64,000 bases of DNA from NCBI GenBank assembly GCA_031771865.1, contig JASISA010000009.1, positions 682,001 through 746,000 of the forward strand. Reading direction: 5' to 3'. Under the pieces are notes generated by a model. It was not told the origin of the DNA, searched no databases, and saw only the letters and a list, made by a program, of their open reading frames with translations. Below are positions 22,742-33,878 of this stretch, piece by piece (positions within the stretch are counted from its first letter, which is position 1; each line of letters starts with the position of its first letter). The stretch is from Nothophaeocryptopus gaeumannii. Taxonomy: Eukaryota; Ascomycota; Dothideomycetes; Mycosphaerellales; Mycosphaerellaceae. The position numbers were made by a program, and so were the translations under genes.

Positions 22742-24283
22742 ATGGGTTTGATACATTTCAACAAAGACAATCTGCCAAAGCAACTGATCATTAACAACGA
22801 ATATGTTGACTCTCACAGCAAGAAGAAGCTGACCGTCAAGGATCCAAAGAATGGCGAGCTAGTTGCAGGCGATGTGCCGCTTGCCGACGAGCACGATGTT
22901 GATCTAGCTGTGCGAGCCGTGGAAGTAGCCTTCCCAGCATGGAAGAAGACACCGCTAGCCAAACGACGAGACTTACTTAACAATTTGGCTTACTTGATCG
23001 ACGGCCATGCGAAGGAGTTTGGCGGGTTGACGAGGATTACTCTTAGTGCACCGTGGGCTAGCTTCGGCGCATGGGAGACTTGACTTTGTAGCGAGACTCT
23101 GCGGTACAATGCTGGTAGGTGGCAGTGTACTCTTGATCAACTTGATCGTGCTGACTGTTTCATCAGGCTGGACAGGGAAGCCCGCTGGCGAGTCCTACCC
23201 ACAAGAAGACGGCTTCTTGAAGATCGTTCGAAACGAGCCTCTCCGCGTCACAGCCTGCATCATTCCCAGGAATGGTCCGATTGGCAATGTTGGTCTCAAC
23301 CTGCACTCGCCACTGGCAACTGCTTCATCCTCAAACCAAGTGAAAAGACGCCATTCGCCGCTCTCGCCCTGCTGCCCTTGACCAACGACGCTGGCTTCCC
23401 TCCTGGTGTGTTCCAAGTGCTCTCTGGCGATGGAAGCACTGGTGCTCTTCTTGCCAGTCATATGCGCGTTCGAAATGTCTCCTTCACAAGATCAATCCCA
23501 ACCGGCAAGAAGATCCAAGAGATGGCTGCGAAATCGAACTTGCAGCGAGTGACTCTTGAGCTTGGTGGCAAATGACCTTGTGTCCTTTTCGACGATGCAA
23601 ATCTCGACAATGCAGTCACTTGAGCTGTCAATGGGATCACAGCGCACAGCGGTCAAGTGTTCTTTGCATCATCGCGGGTCTATGTTCAGGAAGACATTTA
23701 TGAGAAGTTCATCGAGAAGTACAAAGCGGCTTTTGAGGAGAGGACGAAGCTCATTGGCGATCTGTATTCAGAATCTACCATCCTAGGTCCACTTGTCGAT
23801 GAAGCCCAGTTCGATAGATTGACCGGCTTCATCCAGCGTGGCAAAGAGCAGAAGAAGGGAACACTCTTGACAGGTGGAGCTCGGGTTGGCGAGAAAAGCT
23901 ACTTCATGCAGGTCAGCATCATGCCATGTCATTCAAGATCGTACTGACTTACCTCTATAGCCAACAATATTCACCGACGTCGATCCCAGATCCAAGATTC
24001 ACACCGACGAGATCTTCGGTCCAGTATCCGTTGTTTGCACGTTCAAGACTGAAGAAGAAGCGATGGAGATCAGCAACAAATCCGAATACGGACCCATGGC
24101 TGGCGTATTCACGCAAGACATCAACAGGGCTATGCGCATTGCGAGCGAGTTCAATTCTGGGATGGTCGGGGTCAATTTCATTTCTTTGACGATGACACAA
24201 GCGGCGTTGGAAGGGAGAGCGGTATTCATGCTTTGAGGGCATTCACGGATCCGAAGACTATCATGGTCAATCTGACTTACTAG
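22742..24283 (+). pseudogene. Relic of an NAD(P)-dependent aldehyde dehydrogenase
   Basis: A whole ALDH can be followed: MGLIHFNKDN start, ASFGAWE, an intact intron (GTAGGT...TCAG, about 23116-23166), the Rossmann part, VTLELGGK (the general-base Glu kept), GPLVDEAQFDR, IHTDEIFGPV and the ending ALRAFTDPKTIMVNLTY. Damage: TGA after GAWET, a frameshift after GNVGL, TGA directly after LELGGK, TGA at NAVT*AVNG, a further frame break at the second intron/exon boundary region, and loss of the segment before the GRES...HALRAF end. The catalytic cysteine motif GQxC reads GQVFF, with Phe in place of Cys, so even a read-through product would be dead. It would have oxidised an aldehyde produced by neighbouring enzymes. 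Confidence 0.88.
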
Positions 24284-24408
24284 ATATCGACAGTAGATAA
24301 TAGGAGAACACGGTTGCTTTCGAACTCGTACGTCTTCATGGAGTCATAGCTATCAAAGGCTTCCCGCCCACGAAGGTCTCCTTGCCTTCCTCGCCAAACC
24401 GGAGATTC

Positions 24409-25457
24409 TCATCGTTGAATGAGCTTGACCTTGACATTGAGGTCGGGCTAGTGGTGCGATTAGTGTCGTGTCAAAAAGAATCGGGATAGTAGCCGACATA
24501 CCTTCTCCCAAGTCGTAAAAGCTCTCATGTTCCTCATCTCCCCTTCCGGATCCCACTGCCACGTCCCATCCGTACTCACCACTTCAAAATTCCACAACAA
24601 CCTCGCAAGAATCACCCTCATCTCTATATAACTCAAATGTCGTCCAATACACCTCCTCGGTCCTAACGAGAAAGGCTGCATAACCTTCTTGTAATCCCCA
24701 TCGTACGCTGGATTCAACCATCTCTCCGGCAAAAACGCATCGGGATATCGATCGCGCTAGCTTTGACGATTTCGAAGATGAGCGAGACCCATTCGTGGAA
24801 TTTCTCCAGAAGAAAGATAACCAAACGGGTCGCCGAAGGCTATGTCGCCTATGACATAGAAAGTGCAGAAATTGAGCTAGTTGCCTAGACTAAACGTTTC
24901 TTCTCTCTCCGCCATGCGTTTCAGATTCTCAATCAGCTCATCAACATATCTCTTGACAATATACTCCTGCTCAGTCAGCGCCTTCTGGCTAGATGAATGA
25001 GAGAGCGCTCGACGTTGGCGGGCGTGGTTCTCATCATCCGCCATCGTTAACGTCGTGACCCCGGGAATAGCCTCCATAGACCCAACATGAATGGGATCTT
25101 TGTGAGAACTGGCATGGCCGGGACGGTAGCCGTAGATGTCTTCCCACGCCTGAACCGAGTCAAAGGACAACTCGTTCGGCGATACGCGGACGACGCTTCC
25201 ATATTTCCCGTGCAGCTTCTTGTTTTCGAATGCGATGCGGCCTTTGATCACGTAGTAAATGCCAGGGAGATCGCTGATTGCATTCAAGCTTGGTCCGGAG
25301 AACTTGGCGAAGGGGATGGAAGTAGAGATTGTAACCGACCTTCCAGGTGGTGTAGATCGTGGCCTTGGCTTGTCAGCAGAGGCCCCATTTAGCTGTCCGT
25401 GAGAAGACTTACCAAAGCCACGAGCGCCAGCGGCGCTATGAGAGCAATGCTGTACAT
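24409..25457 (-). pseudogene. Relic of a cytochrome P450 with the middle deleted
   Basis: N-terminal anchor MYSIALIAPLALVAL, intron GTAAGT...CAAG, then KVGYNLYFHP; YGSVVRVSPNELSF, ARQRRALSHS and FGDPFGYL of the N-terminal half; then a jump to DAFLPERW and the heme-binding FSLGPRRCIG (FxxGxRxCxG, Cys kept). The last exon after a GTATGT...CTAG intron ends KPDLNVKVKLIQR. A one-base shift lies after YFHPL, a stop near TFSLGN*, and about 180-200 residues, including the I-helix and the ExxR motif, are gone at about 24.76 kb. Normal P450s are about 500 residues. It would have hydroxylated a small substrate in the ER membrane. Confidence 0.87.
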
Positions 25458-25829
25458 GTTGAGTGCCTCTTGGCCGTGCTCGGTGTCGACGATGGGGTGT
25501 TGACGGAACGAGCTTGGCTTAGCAATGAAGATTGCTCACCTATTGACGACAATGGGTTCGCCACAGCAAGTGCTATCACTCTCCTACCTTGGCTTCACTC
25601 GGATGTCGGCCTTGAGCATCCACAGTGTGCGGAAGCCGTACTGTCTGCTGCTGTAACCCATGAGGTGCACAGCTCAACGCGGGGCCCCGGATCTGGAGAG
25701 TAGTGTTGAGCGGGAGAGAGTGAATAAGTATGTTCGGCACAGGGAAAAGCTTAATCGGCCTTGCGCACTCATCTATCTTTCGTTGCAAGTGTCAGCAGAA
25801 TGCCACGCTAAAGCACCGAAACATGGCAT

Positions 25830-27659
25830 CTAGAGTCTTGCACGATCGAAGGTCCTCTCAAGTTCGGGAGCGTCCCTCTTGGACCATTCCTTCATTATTT
25901 TCCGTTGAATCTTGCCACTTTGCAGCTTGGGCTGTCATATTGTCAGCAAATGAGAGCAAGAAAGTAGGAAGAGAAGACTCACAATTTCGTCGACGATCTT
26001 GACGCCACCAGCTAACGCCTTGTATTTAGCAACCCGCGGCTTGAACCAATCTTGTATTTGCTTCGGTGTGACCTTTGCCTTCTTGGCCTCCTCGCTCAAC
26101 ACAACGTAGGCTCGCGGATATTCTTGATCTTGAAGTGTGATGCCCACAGCAGCCGCGTCGGCAACCATTTCGCACTCGAGCAGCTTACCTTCAAGCTCTG
26201 CTGGTGCCACTTGAAGGCCGCTGACTTTGATGAGCTATTCAACGTTAGCATCACCTTTCGAGAGACCGGGTTTGGCGTGCTCACCTCTTTCTTCCGATCA
26301 ACAATCCAGATATACCCCTCCTTGTTAATCACAGCAACATCACCTGTCCGTAACCAGCCATCATTGCTCAAAGACTCTCTTGTAGCAGCTTCATTCCTCC
26401 AATATCCCAACATGACATTCGGCGACTTGATCAACATCTCGCCGGGCGTATCATAGCCGACTTCATTATCCTGCTCATCAACAAGCTTCATCTGGTGGTT
26501 CGGAATAAGTCTGCCAACAGATCCATCATCGCTCGGCTTGTATTGCAAAATGCTCCCACAAGTCACCTCTGTCATTCCCCAGCCCTGCTTGACCTCGCAA
26601 TTGAACTTCTTCGAGATCTCGTTTGACAGATCCTTACTGAGAGGCGCACCGCCACAGAGTATGCTTCGTACAGAACTCAAGTCATATTTCGCAGTTTCAG
26701 GTCGCTTGGCCATCATGATGAGGATCGGAGGTGCGAGTTGGAGGTTTGTGACTTTGTAATCCTGGATTGCGCGAAGATAGTCCTCGTAGACGAATTGCCG
26801 CATAATGTAGATCGGAACGTTGAACTTGCAGGCCATCAAGTTTGCATAAAGCTGGCCGTATGCGTGGTAAAGGGGAAGGAAACCGAGCCATCGTTCGTCC
26901 TTGACTTTTTCGCCGTTCTTGTAATCGACGTTGGGCCACCGAGTGATTGCAGTCTGCTCTACGTTGGCGATGAGAGCATGGTGTGAGATCATCACCCCCT
27001 TGGGCAAACCAGTTGTCCCTGAGCTGAAGTTGATGGTTGCAATGGTGTTGACAGACTCTTCTGGAGAGAACTTCCGCCATCTAAACTTCTCGGCTTCTTG
27101 TACTGTTCCAATCATCTCTCGCCAATCTTTCACTCCGCCAATAGCCTTCAATGGCGCTTCTTCATCGCTGAACAGGAAAAGCTGCGGATTCGTCCCCGCC
27201 TTCTTCGCAGCCTCAAGATCTCGCTCAATAACAGACGCATGCGCCAATATGCATTTCGCTTCTGTAAGCTTCATCTGATGCACAATCTCTTCGACTGTGT
27301 AGATCGGATTGATAGCACTGAATGATCTCCCTCCTCCTACTATGCCGAGATACGCAGCTGGGATCAAGACGTTGTTAGGAGCGTGTATGAGACAGACGTC
27401 GCCTTTACTGAGTCCAAGTCTATCCAGTCCGATTATCAACCTCTTGATCCATAGGAGCATCTGCTTTGGCGAGACATTGTGTTTGGGGTTCGCGGAGTCG
27501 TGCCATACTGGCTCGTTTGATGGTGTTTCGCTTTCAGGGAAGAGGTAGTCGAGAAGGTTGACCTGAAGTTCGATAGGTCAATGTAAGCAGCCCAAAGCCA
27601 TACTCTTGTTCACTCACCTTGGGGATATCCAGGTCCGGCAGAGGTGAGCTGTGTATCAT
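25830..27659 (-). CDS. Acyl-CoA ligase, 4-coumarate-CoA-ligase-like, intact
   Basis: Four exons: 27618-27659, 26285-27562, 25983-26234, 25830-25931; 557 residues, normal for the family. It activates a carboxylic acid through an acyl-AMP to a CoA thioester. Motifs: start MIHSSPLPDLDIPKVNLLDYLF; P-loop SSGTTGLPKG near residue 194; GWGMTE; GWLRTGD and WIVDRKKE of the hinge; and the catalytic Lys in SGKIQRK close to the end. The C-terminus is ARL, a possible variant peroxisomal (PTS1) signal. All introns have GT-AG ends. Neighbours on the left are dead oxidoreductases and on the right intact reductases. The substrate is not predictable; an aryl- or medium-chain acid made by the ALDH would fit. 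Confidence 0.92.
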
Positions 27660-28213
27660 TTTGGCCGTCGTCTTTTGAAGCCTTCCAGTGATAGGCCCAG
27701 AACACTACGCGTAGATCAAGCCAATAGCATTTCTATGTCAGTCTCCTACCTCTTGTCTCGCTCGAGCAACACCAAGTCGCCAGAGAGACGGCAAGAAATC
27801 ATCTTGATCAACCTGTAGTCGACATAGTACAAGCAATAATAAAGTTGCGGCCGTTTTACCTCGGGCACTTCGCGTGAGAGCGCACGCCAAAGCAAGCAAG
27901 TGCCGCAGCCGCCGCACTTGATGAGGGCTCCTCCTGCACCTTTGCACGGTGATGCATCATCGTCCTTGTGATGAGAAGGAGCGCGGTGGACGGCATCCTA
28001 GTTCCTTCGGAAGCGGCAGAATCCCGAAAGAGGAGTTGGGATTCGGCATTCACGGCTAAAGTCTACCAGCTCCACCAGAAACATGACTGGGGTAGCTCCG
28101 AGCGCCTCTCGTAGAGAAGCCAGTGTCAAGATGCGATCGACCTCGTGGCATTGAGTTGCGTACGATAGCGACAATTTCAACTTGTTCGCACAGTGAGCTT
28201 GAACGAGAGCAGC
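27660..28213. promoter_or_regulatory. Shared divergent promoter, ligase and SDR
   Basis: 554 bases between divergently transcribed ligase and dehydrogenase genes with no believable gene. Such head-to-head spacing allows joint regulation; I could not point to a definite Zn2Cys6 site. Confidence 0.4.
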
Positions 28214-29184
28214 ATGTCCGATATCAGCATTGAAGGCTTCCTTTCGTTGGACGGTAAAGTTGCTTTGATCACTGGAGGTAAATGCCTTGCATATGCGATC
28301 GTTACATGACATCGCTGATGTCGAGTTTAAAGGCTCTCGAGGTTTAGGCCTTCATACCGCAACAGCCTTCCTCCTCGCAGGAGCAAAGACCCTCTTCATC
28401 AGCGCAAGAAAAGCGGAAGGCGAACAAGGCATCGATCAAGGTACAAGACGGCGCCTCCATCCCATCGAACCGACACAACATGCTGACTCCTTACGCACGA
28501 AAAGCGGTACGTCGATTAAACGACCTCTCTTCCAAAAAGGGCCTCAAGGGAAAAGCAATCGGCATCCCAGCAAACGTAGCCCAAGAAGAAGACATCAAAC
28601 GATTAGTCGGCGAAGTCAAGAAACATGAATCCCGTCTCGATATTCTCGTCGCCAATGCTGGAGCAACATGGGGCGGACCTTTCGAGCCCACACCCGATTG
28701 GAGCAGTCAAAAGATTCTCGACTTGAATGTACGTGGTGTCTTCAATCTTGCAAGGCTATTCGCGCCCATGCTATCAGCTTCCGGAAAACCGGACGATCCT
28801 TCACGGATCGTGATCATGTCTTCCGTTGCAGGGACGAACGTCTCGCACGTGGGAGATAATGGAACGATCATGTACTCCGCTTCCAAGGCGGCCGCGCATC
28901 ATCTTGGGAGGAACTTGGCGGTTGAACTGGGACCGAGGAACATCACAGTGAATACCGTTGCCCCTGGGTTCTTCCCCTCGAAGCTGGCGAGCGGATTGAT
29001 TGACATCTTGGGTGGTGAGGAAGAGCTGTCGAGGGAAAATCCAAGAAAGAGGCTTGGTGAGCCGAACGATATCGCGGGTGTCATGCTGTTCCTGTGCTCG
29101 AAGGCGAGCAATTACGTTAATGGAGAGTATATCTCGGTGGATGGCGGTGCGAGGCTGGGAGCTGGGAGATTGACGAGGTTATGA
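28214..29184 (+). CDS. Short-chain dehydrogenase/reductase, intact, three exons
   Basis: Exons 28214-28277, 28333-28440 and 28505-29184 give 283 residues. The first intron splits the cofactor loop, and splicing restores VALITGGSRGLG (TGxxxGxG). Further SDR marks: NAGA, the catalytic Ser in SSVAG, YSASK (Tyr and Lys), NTVAPGFF and the C-terminal YVNGEYISVDGG. It is a classical NAD(P)H-dependent ketoreductase of the FabG/RhlG or gluconate-5-dehydrogenase type. The C-terminus is TRL, weakly like a peroxisomal signal, as in the neighbouring ligase. Divergent from the ligase. Confidence 0.92.
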
Positions 29185-29269
29185 AATAGCACGCAAATGA
29201 CTAGAATTTGACCTGTGCATTGCTTGGAGCTGACTGTCGATATGTAATCTTCCGTTAACTGTCAAGTGC

Positions 29270-30562
29270 TCACTGAGCCTTCGCGTCCAGAGGTATCAGC
29301 TTGCCCTCTCGCATCCGATCGAAGACTAGCCCCCAAGCCTGGATTGTACTTCTTTCCTCAGTAAATGGAAGCTCCTTCGGCGTGCTATAAGTCTTCGTCA
29401 TATCGTACTGTCGATCGAAGTCGAACTGTGAAAGCAAGAAATTCTCGAAGCCCGGAAATGTGAGATCCGAGTCGGCAACTCCCTGCCTCAGATCGTGCTC
29501 TTGCTCAAGCTTCTTCCAGACATCGATGTGATCGCTGATGTACTTTCGCACTTCCAACGGGCTCGGAATCTCGGGTGGTGGACCGACACCTTTCAAGCCA
29601 AAGTAGGCGCAGAGCTGAGGCCACTTCTGGCTCCAGGTCGACCAGTCTTTTGCGTCGGCGACATTGAAGCCCTCGCCCTTCCTCTCAATTGGGACACATA
29701 GAGAGAAGTGAAGAGTCTGGCGGGCAATCATGTCCGAGGAACTGTCATTCGATTTCGCATTCCAAGATTTCAGATTGCCCGGGAAGGGGCAAGTCGCGCC
29801 TTGACCTTCCACGGTGGCGTACAGGGAGAGGAAGATGCCCAAAGATTGGGCCAGGCTATAGAAGTTCTGATTTGGAACAAAGCCTTGGATAGTGTCAGTA
29901 CTCTGGTCAGGGAAGGCAGCGGGCGGCATACCAATGACAATGTCTGGTCTGGTGTCGATCCAATTCCACTTCTTGTTCTTCGCGAATTCAGTGAGCCAAT
30001 CGAGCTGCGGATGGTAGAACAGCATGTCGTGATATGGCTGCCTCAATCTCGGCAGGCTTTCTGCTAATGGTACGTGTATGTAGTCGGTGGGATGGTTTCC
30101 CAGCAGGTGACAGCCGTACATCTTCGCTCCTGTTTGCAGGACCACAAACTCCAGTGCCGGACTAAGGTGGTCCATTGCAATGGTCGACCGCCTGAACATG
30201 TTGACTGCATCCTTCAGCTCTTGTTCAAGATCTATTGATGCTTTGTACGCAAGATAGTAGACGTGAGTAATCTTGTCGATGTCTGGCACTTCCTGTTTGA
30301 GGGCGGCTTCAATGTCTTCCTGGCTGTCCAGCAAGTTCACGCCTGAGACAATCTGTAGTCGCCGGTCGGCTGGCCAGAGCGAATCTTGCTGCTTCAATGG
30401 TCTATTTGTGAGGGCTACGACTCCGTCCCAGATACCTGCTTTAGGATAATCATGGAGAATCTCATTAATAAAGGACCAGCCAGTTACACCCGATGCTCCA
30501 AACACTAACGCTCTTTTGCCCATGTTGCTGGATTTTCTGATTCCTGCGGTCAGTGCCGTCAA
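29270..30562 (-). CDS. PRISE-like NAD(P)H enone reductase
   Basis: Intronless, 430 residues, with a Rossmann loop GASGVTGW in the extended-SDR style (internal Met about 14 residues in, MGKRALVFGASG, may be the true start). The body, with HVYYLAYKAS, the LQTGAKMYG region (Lys instead of part of a YxxxK arrangement), DWLTEFAKNKKWNWIDTRPDIVIG and the C-terminal half, follows the progesterone-5-beta-reductase/iridoid-synthase-like (PRISE) family. That family reduces activated C=C bonds and in fungi often sits in specialised-metabolite loci. It is convergent with the SDR (85-base gap). The substrate is unknown. Confidence 0.82.
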   Translation of the reverse strand: MTALTAGIRKSSNMGKRALVFGASGVTGWSFINEILHDYPKAGIWDGVVALTNRPLKQQDSLWPADRRLQIVSGVNLLDSQEDIEAALKQEVPDIDKITHVYYLAYKASIDLEQELKDAVNMFRRSTIAMDHLSPALEFVVLQTGAKMYGCHLLGNHPTDYIHVPLAESLPRLRQPYHDMLFYHPQLDWLTEFAKNKKWNWIDTRPDIVIGMPPAAFPDQSTDTIQGFVPNQNFYSLAQSLGIFLSLYATVEGQGATCPFPGNLKSWNAKSNDSSSDMIARQTLHFSLCVPIERKGEGFNVADAKDWSTWSQKWPQLCAYFGLKGVGPPPEIPSPLEVRKYISDHIDVWKKLEQEHDLRQGVADSDLTFPGFENFLLSQFDFDRQYDMTKTYSTPKELPFTEERSTIQAWGLVFDRMREGKLIPLDAKAQ

Positions 30563-30979
30563 TGCTGAAGTGAAGAATTGGAGTCTGTTGAACGGAGCAG
30601 TCAGGCGCTTATAAGACGCTGGAACCTACAGCTCAGCTTCGAGTTCGGATCGACATGTAAAATCACTCCTTTCCCTTTCGTTTTCGTGCATCTGCTGCGA
30701 CCCGCAACTGACGCGTCGCAGCTTAGATTGTCTGCTGAGGTTGCTCAGCCGTGGTGCAAGGTGGATATCGGCAGATGAGAGTCGTTCTCCTGCCCATTTG
30801 TCCGGCCAGTAGCACGATCCGCTTTTCAGCCGGATCCGCCGGTTAGTGGATAGAATACGCAGCCCTGCTCGTGCATGGAGTGGCCTTGGCGTCGCGAGAC
30901 GTACACGTTCGACAAAAGGGAGTTCTGTAACCTCAGCTGAACAAGCTGAACAGAGCGTTGAGTCCTGTACACTGCTAAT

Positions 30980-31859
30980 ATGGACAAGCCCTTGCGCGGC
31001 CCTAGCCCAGGATTGCTGTACGCGGAGTCCAAAGTAGTGAACTCAGAACTGTCGGAAGAAGCATACGACAAGTGGTACGAGGCCATACACATTCCGGATG
31101 TCTTCAAAACAGGTGCCATTAGAGAGTCTTCTCGTTGGAACGCTCTTGATCCGAACGCGGCGTTCCCCCTGGTGACCATTTACCCTGTGGACGACATTAG
31201 CTTTCTCGGATCAGAGAAGTTCAAAGGTAATGGTACAAATCGCGTGTCGCTCAACGATGTTGACAAGCAATAGAGATTCCGCTCACGCACAGTAGCCTGC
31301 CAAAATCAGGTCATATCTTCGACTCTGTGCAATTCGGGTTCCGGCTTTACAAAGCCGTCCAGGTGTACAAACCTGAGGGCGCCGAGCCAGGTGGGTACCT
31401 CCAAGGTCTTGAGTTGATATTCGACCTGATGATGCTTCAGGACTTGCCGACTTGGTGATTGCTGCCGGATTCACGCCCGCCGACGACGAGGACCACGAGC
31501 AATGGTATCGCCAGGAGCACTTGAAAGAGATGCCGGGAATCTCCACTTGGCGCCGGACGGAGAGATACCAGCTGCAAGCTGCATTTGGCAGTCCTAAGGG
31601 AGCAGACGCACCTCCTCCGACCGATTTCCAGCAGCCGTCAAAGTACTTCACATTGGTAAGACACAATGAAAGACGCGTAAAAGCCCAGAAGCTGATATCT
31701 TTGCAGCACTTCTTCGCCGGCGAGTCCTTGCCTGAGGCGGAGCTCGCGAAGGCCAGCGAAAGCGAGTGGACAAGGAAGAGCTTGTCGACGATGAAGCAAG
31801 CTGAGATTGTGCCGTACAAGAAGCGAGTATACTTGACAAGTGATGATGTTAGGGCGTGA
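30980..31859 (+). CDS. EthD-like dimeric alpha/beta-barrel protein, four exons
   Basis: Exons 30980-31226, 31274-31390, 31441-31655, 31707-31859; 243 residues. The last intron (51 bases, no stop, in frame) could be retained. Two ferredoxin-like halves are visible: YDKWYEAIHIPDVFKTGAI (compare W..iH.P) and DDEDHEQWYRQEHLKEMPGI, the DxEfnrWYdeeH pattern of dimeric alpha/beta-barrel proteins. Members bind or convert small aromatic or polyketide-like molecules (EthD, monooxygenase or cyclase-like), without a universal catalytic set. It follows the divergently arranged PRISE gene and precedes the alcohol dehydrogenase. Confidence 0.82.
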
Positions 31860-32332
31860 GGATGGGCAAGTGAGTCGGAAGATGGAGGATGGAGGGGAGA
31901 ACGCTGGGAAATTGAGTTTGCGATGACGCCAAAACGCCGCGGTGGACTGTGCGCTCTTCGACCGTGTCTCCTTAACTCCACTTCCATCTCCATCTCCCTC
32001 TCCAATAAGGTACATAAACAGTCACGCCGCCATCTTTCCAACAGGCAGATATGAGCAGTGTACATATCAATTCCGATGTGAAGAGTGATGGATCTTGGAG
32101 CTTATGCACATTGCCCCGCAGCTCGCCTGGAAGTGAGTTGTACCGCAGCGCTCATCTTCGCTCACTCCTTTCCGTCTTCCTTCTCGGCGGCATACGTGTG
32201 TCTGCCGGAGCGGGGCTGCTATGGCTGAGCACGTGGACCATGAGATCCCACTGAGGCTCGTTGCGACAACATACATCTATATAATTACCATCAAGGTGTC
32301 CCCTGGTCAATTACATTGACTTTTAAGCAAGA

Positions 32333-33641
32333 ATGTCTACTCCTGTTCCTGTAACCGCGATTGCAAGCTCTCAGCATTCGTTAGAAGCCAAGGATCAAGA
32401 TGCTAATGTAGGAACGACCGAACGACTGATGAAAGCGGGACAATGGAGTCCAGTATGTCACTTCATCATGGCCGGTGTTATAGAGCTGACCTAGATACAG
32501 GAAGTGCAAAGAGTCGTCATCAAGCAGGTCCCAGTCCCGGAGCCGGGACCAAATCAATTCTTGGTGAAGATCGCATCTGCCTCGCTATGTCACTCAGACA
32601 TTCTGTCCATTCAAGCGAACAACGCCACTACTCTTGGCCATGAAGGAGCCGGCTTCATCGAGAAAATGCACCCATCTGTTGCCAACTCGGGCTTCCAAGT
32701 CGGTGACACAATCGGATTCCTGTACATCATTGGATGCTGTTTCGAATGCGAAGGTTGCATGGTCCACAATATGTGAGTAGACCTGACAATCAGCTGAGAA
32801 AGGGCTGACGAGTGACCCAGACAATGCTTGAATGGCGAGCCTCACGTACAGGGTTTCACGAAAGATGGCTACTTTGCAGAGTATGCTGTGGTTGATATGC
32901 CTAATTGCATCAAACTTCCTCAATCAATCGATGTCAAAACTGCTGCGCCCATCTTCTGTGCAGGAATCGTAAGTGGCGTTTTCAATCCTCAATGGAAGAG
33001 AAAACGTGCTGATACTGGATTCCAGACAGCTTTCCACGCAGTCGACAGCTCAGAATTGAAGCCTGGGGACTGGCTGGCCGTGATAGGCGCAGGCGGCCTG
33101 GGGCAGCTGGCTACTCAAATAGCCAAGGCTATGGGCTTTAAGGTCGTTGCAATAGACATCAACGACGCTACACTGGAGGTCTGCAGGAAGCAAGGTGCAG
33201 ATGCGACTTTCAATTCTAGATCAAACCCGAATTACGTCAAGGAGCTGAAAGAATTGACGAAGGGTGGCGTCAGAGCAGCTGATGTCTTCAGCAACGCCGA
33301 TGCGGTGAGTCCGCGTCTAGCGATGTCTTGTCAGAAGACTAACAAGCTGGTCTCAGGCGTATGCTGGCGCTCCCGCGATACTGAGGCCGGGCGGAGTGCT
33401 CATGGTCATTGGCATCGCCTACAATCCCATCTCAGCTTCGGCCTTCGAACTCGTGACGGGAAAGTACAAGATCAAAAGCGAAAGCACTGGCATTCCTCAG
33501 CGCATGAAGAAGGCTGTTGATTTCCTCACCGAGCATGGCATCAAGCCAGAAGTTCAGAATCGGAAGTTGGAAGAATTGAATGAAATGGTCAACGAGATGA
33601 GCGCTGGCACTGCGACTAAGCGTATGCTGGTGGCTTTCTGA
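32333..33641 (+). CDS. Zinc-dependent alcohol dehydrogenase, five exons
   Basis: Exons 32333-32452, 32501-32772, 32821-32968, 33026-33304, 33357-33641; 367 residues. It is a medium-chain dehydrogenase. Visible: catalytic zinc ligands in ASLCHSD and GHEGAG, a structural-zinc Cys cluster GCCFECEGC...QC (the third intron falls within it), and the Rossmann loop GAGGLGQLA. It would interconvert an alcohol and an aldehyde with NAD(P)H, which fits a place before the dead ALDH. It lies between the two EthD-like genes on the same strand. The N-terminal 40 residues (exon 1) are longer than in bacterial enzymes. Confidence 0.92.
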
Positions 33642-33878
33642 TCGGCTTTTAGTAGTGCCAAAGGGAGAGCGCTGTGCGCACACTGCTAGACATTCCTTCT
33701 CTATTTCGGCTCTCCTTTGCCAGGATCTCCGAGTAGCCTTCGACCCCTCTTCCATGTCACTTAGCTAAGGAGCATTTCACTTGCTTTCCAATGCCTCGTT
33801 CGCTAGCTTGTTCGCTGCGATTGAACTAAAGCCAGATCGAGGCCAAACAGACAAGTCAGACCATCAACGTGACTTTGG

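Noticed and set aside
31283..32065. 260-codon frame antisense to the EthD-like gene
   Set aside because: Lies opposite a well-supported spliced gene; Ser/Arg/Cys-rich and without family features.
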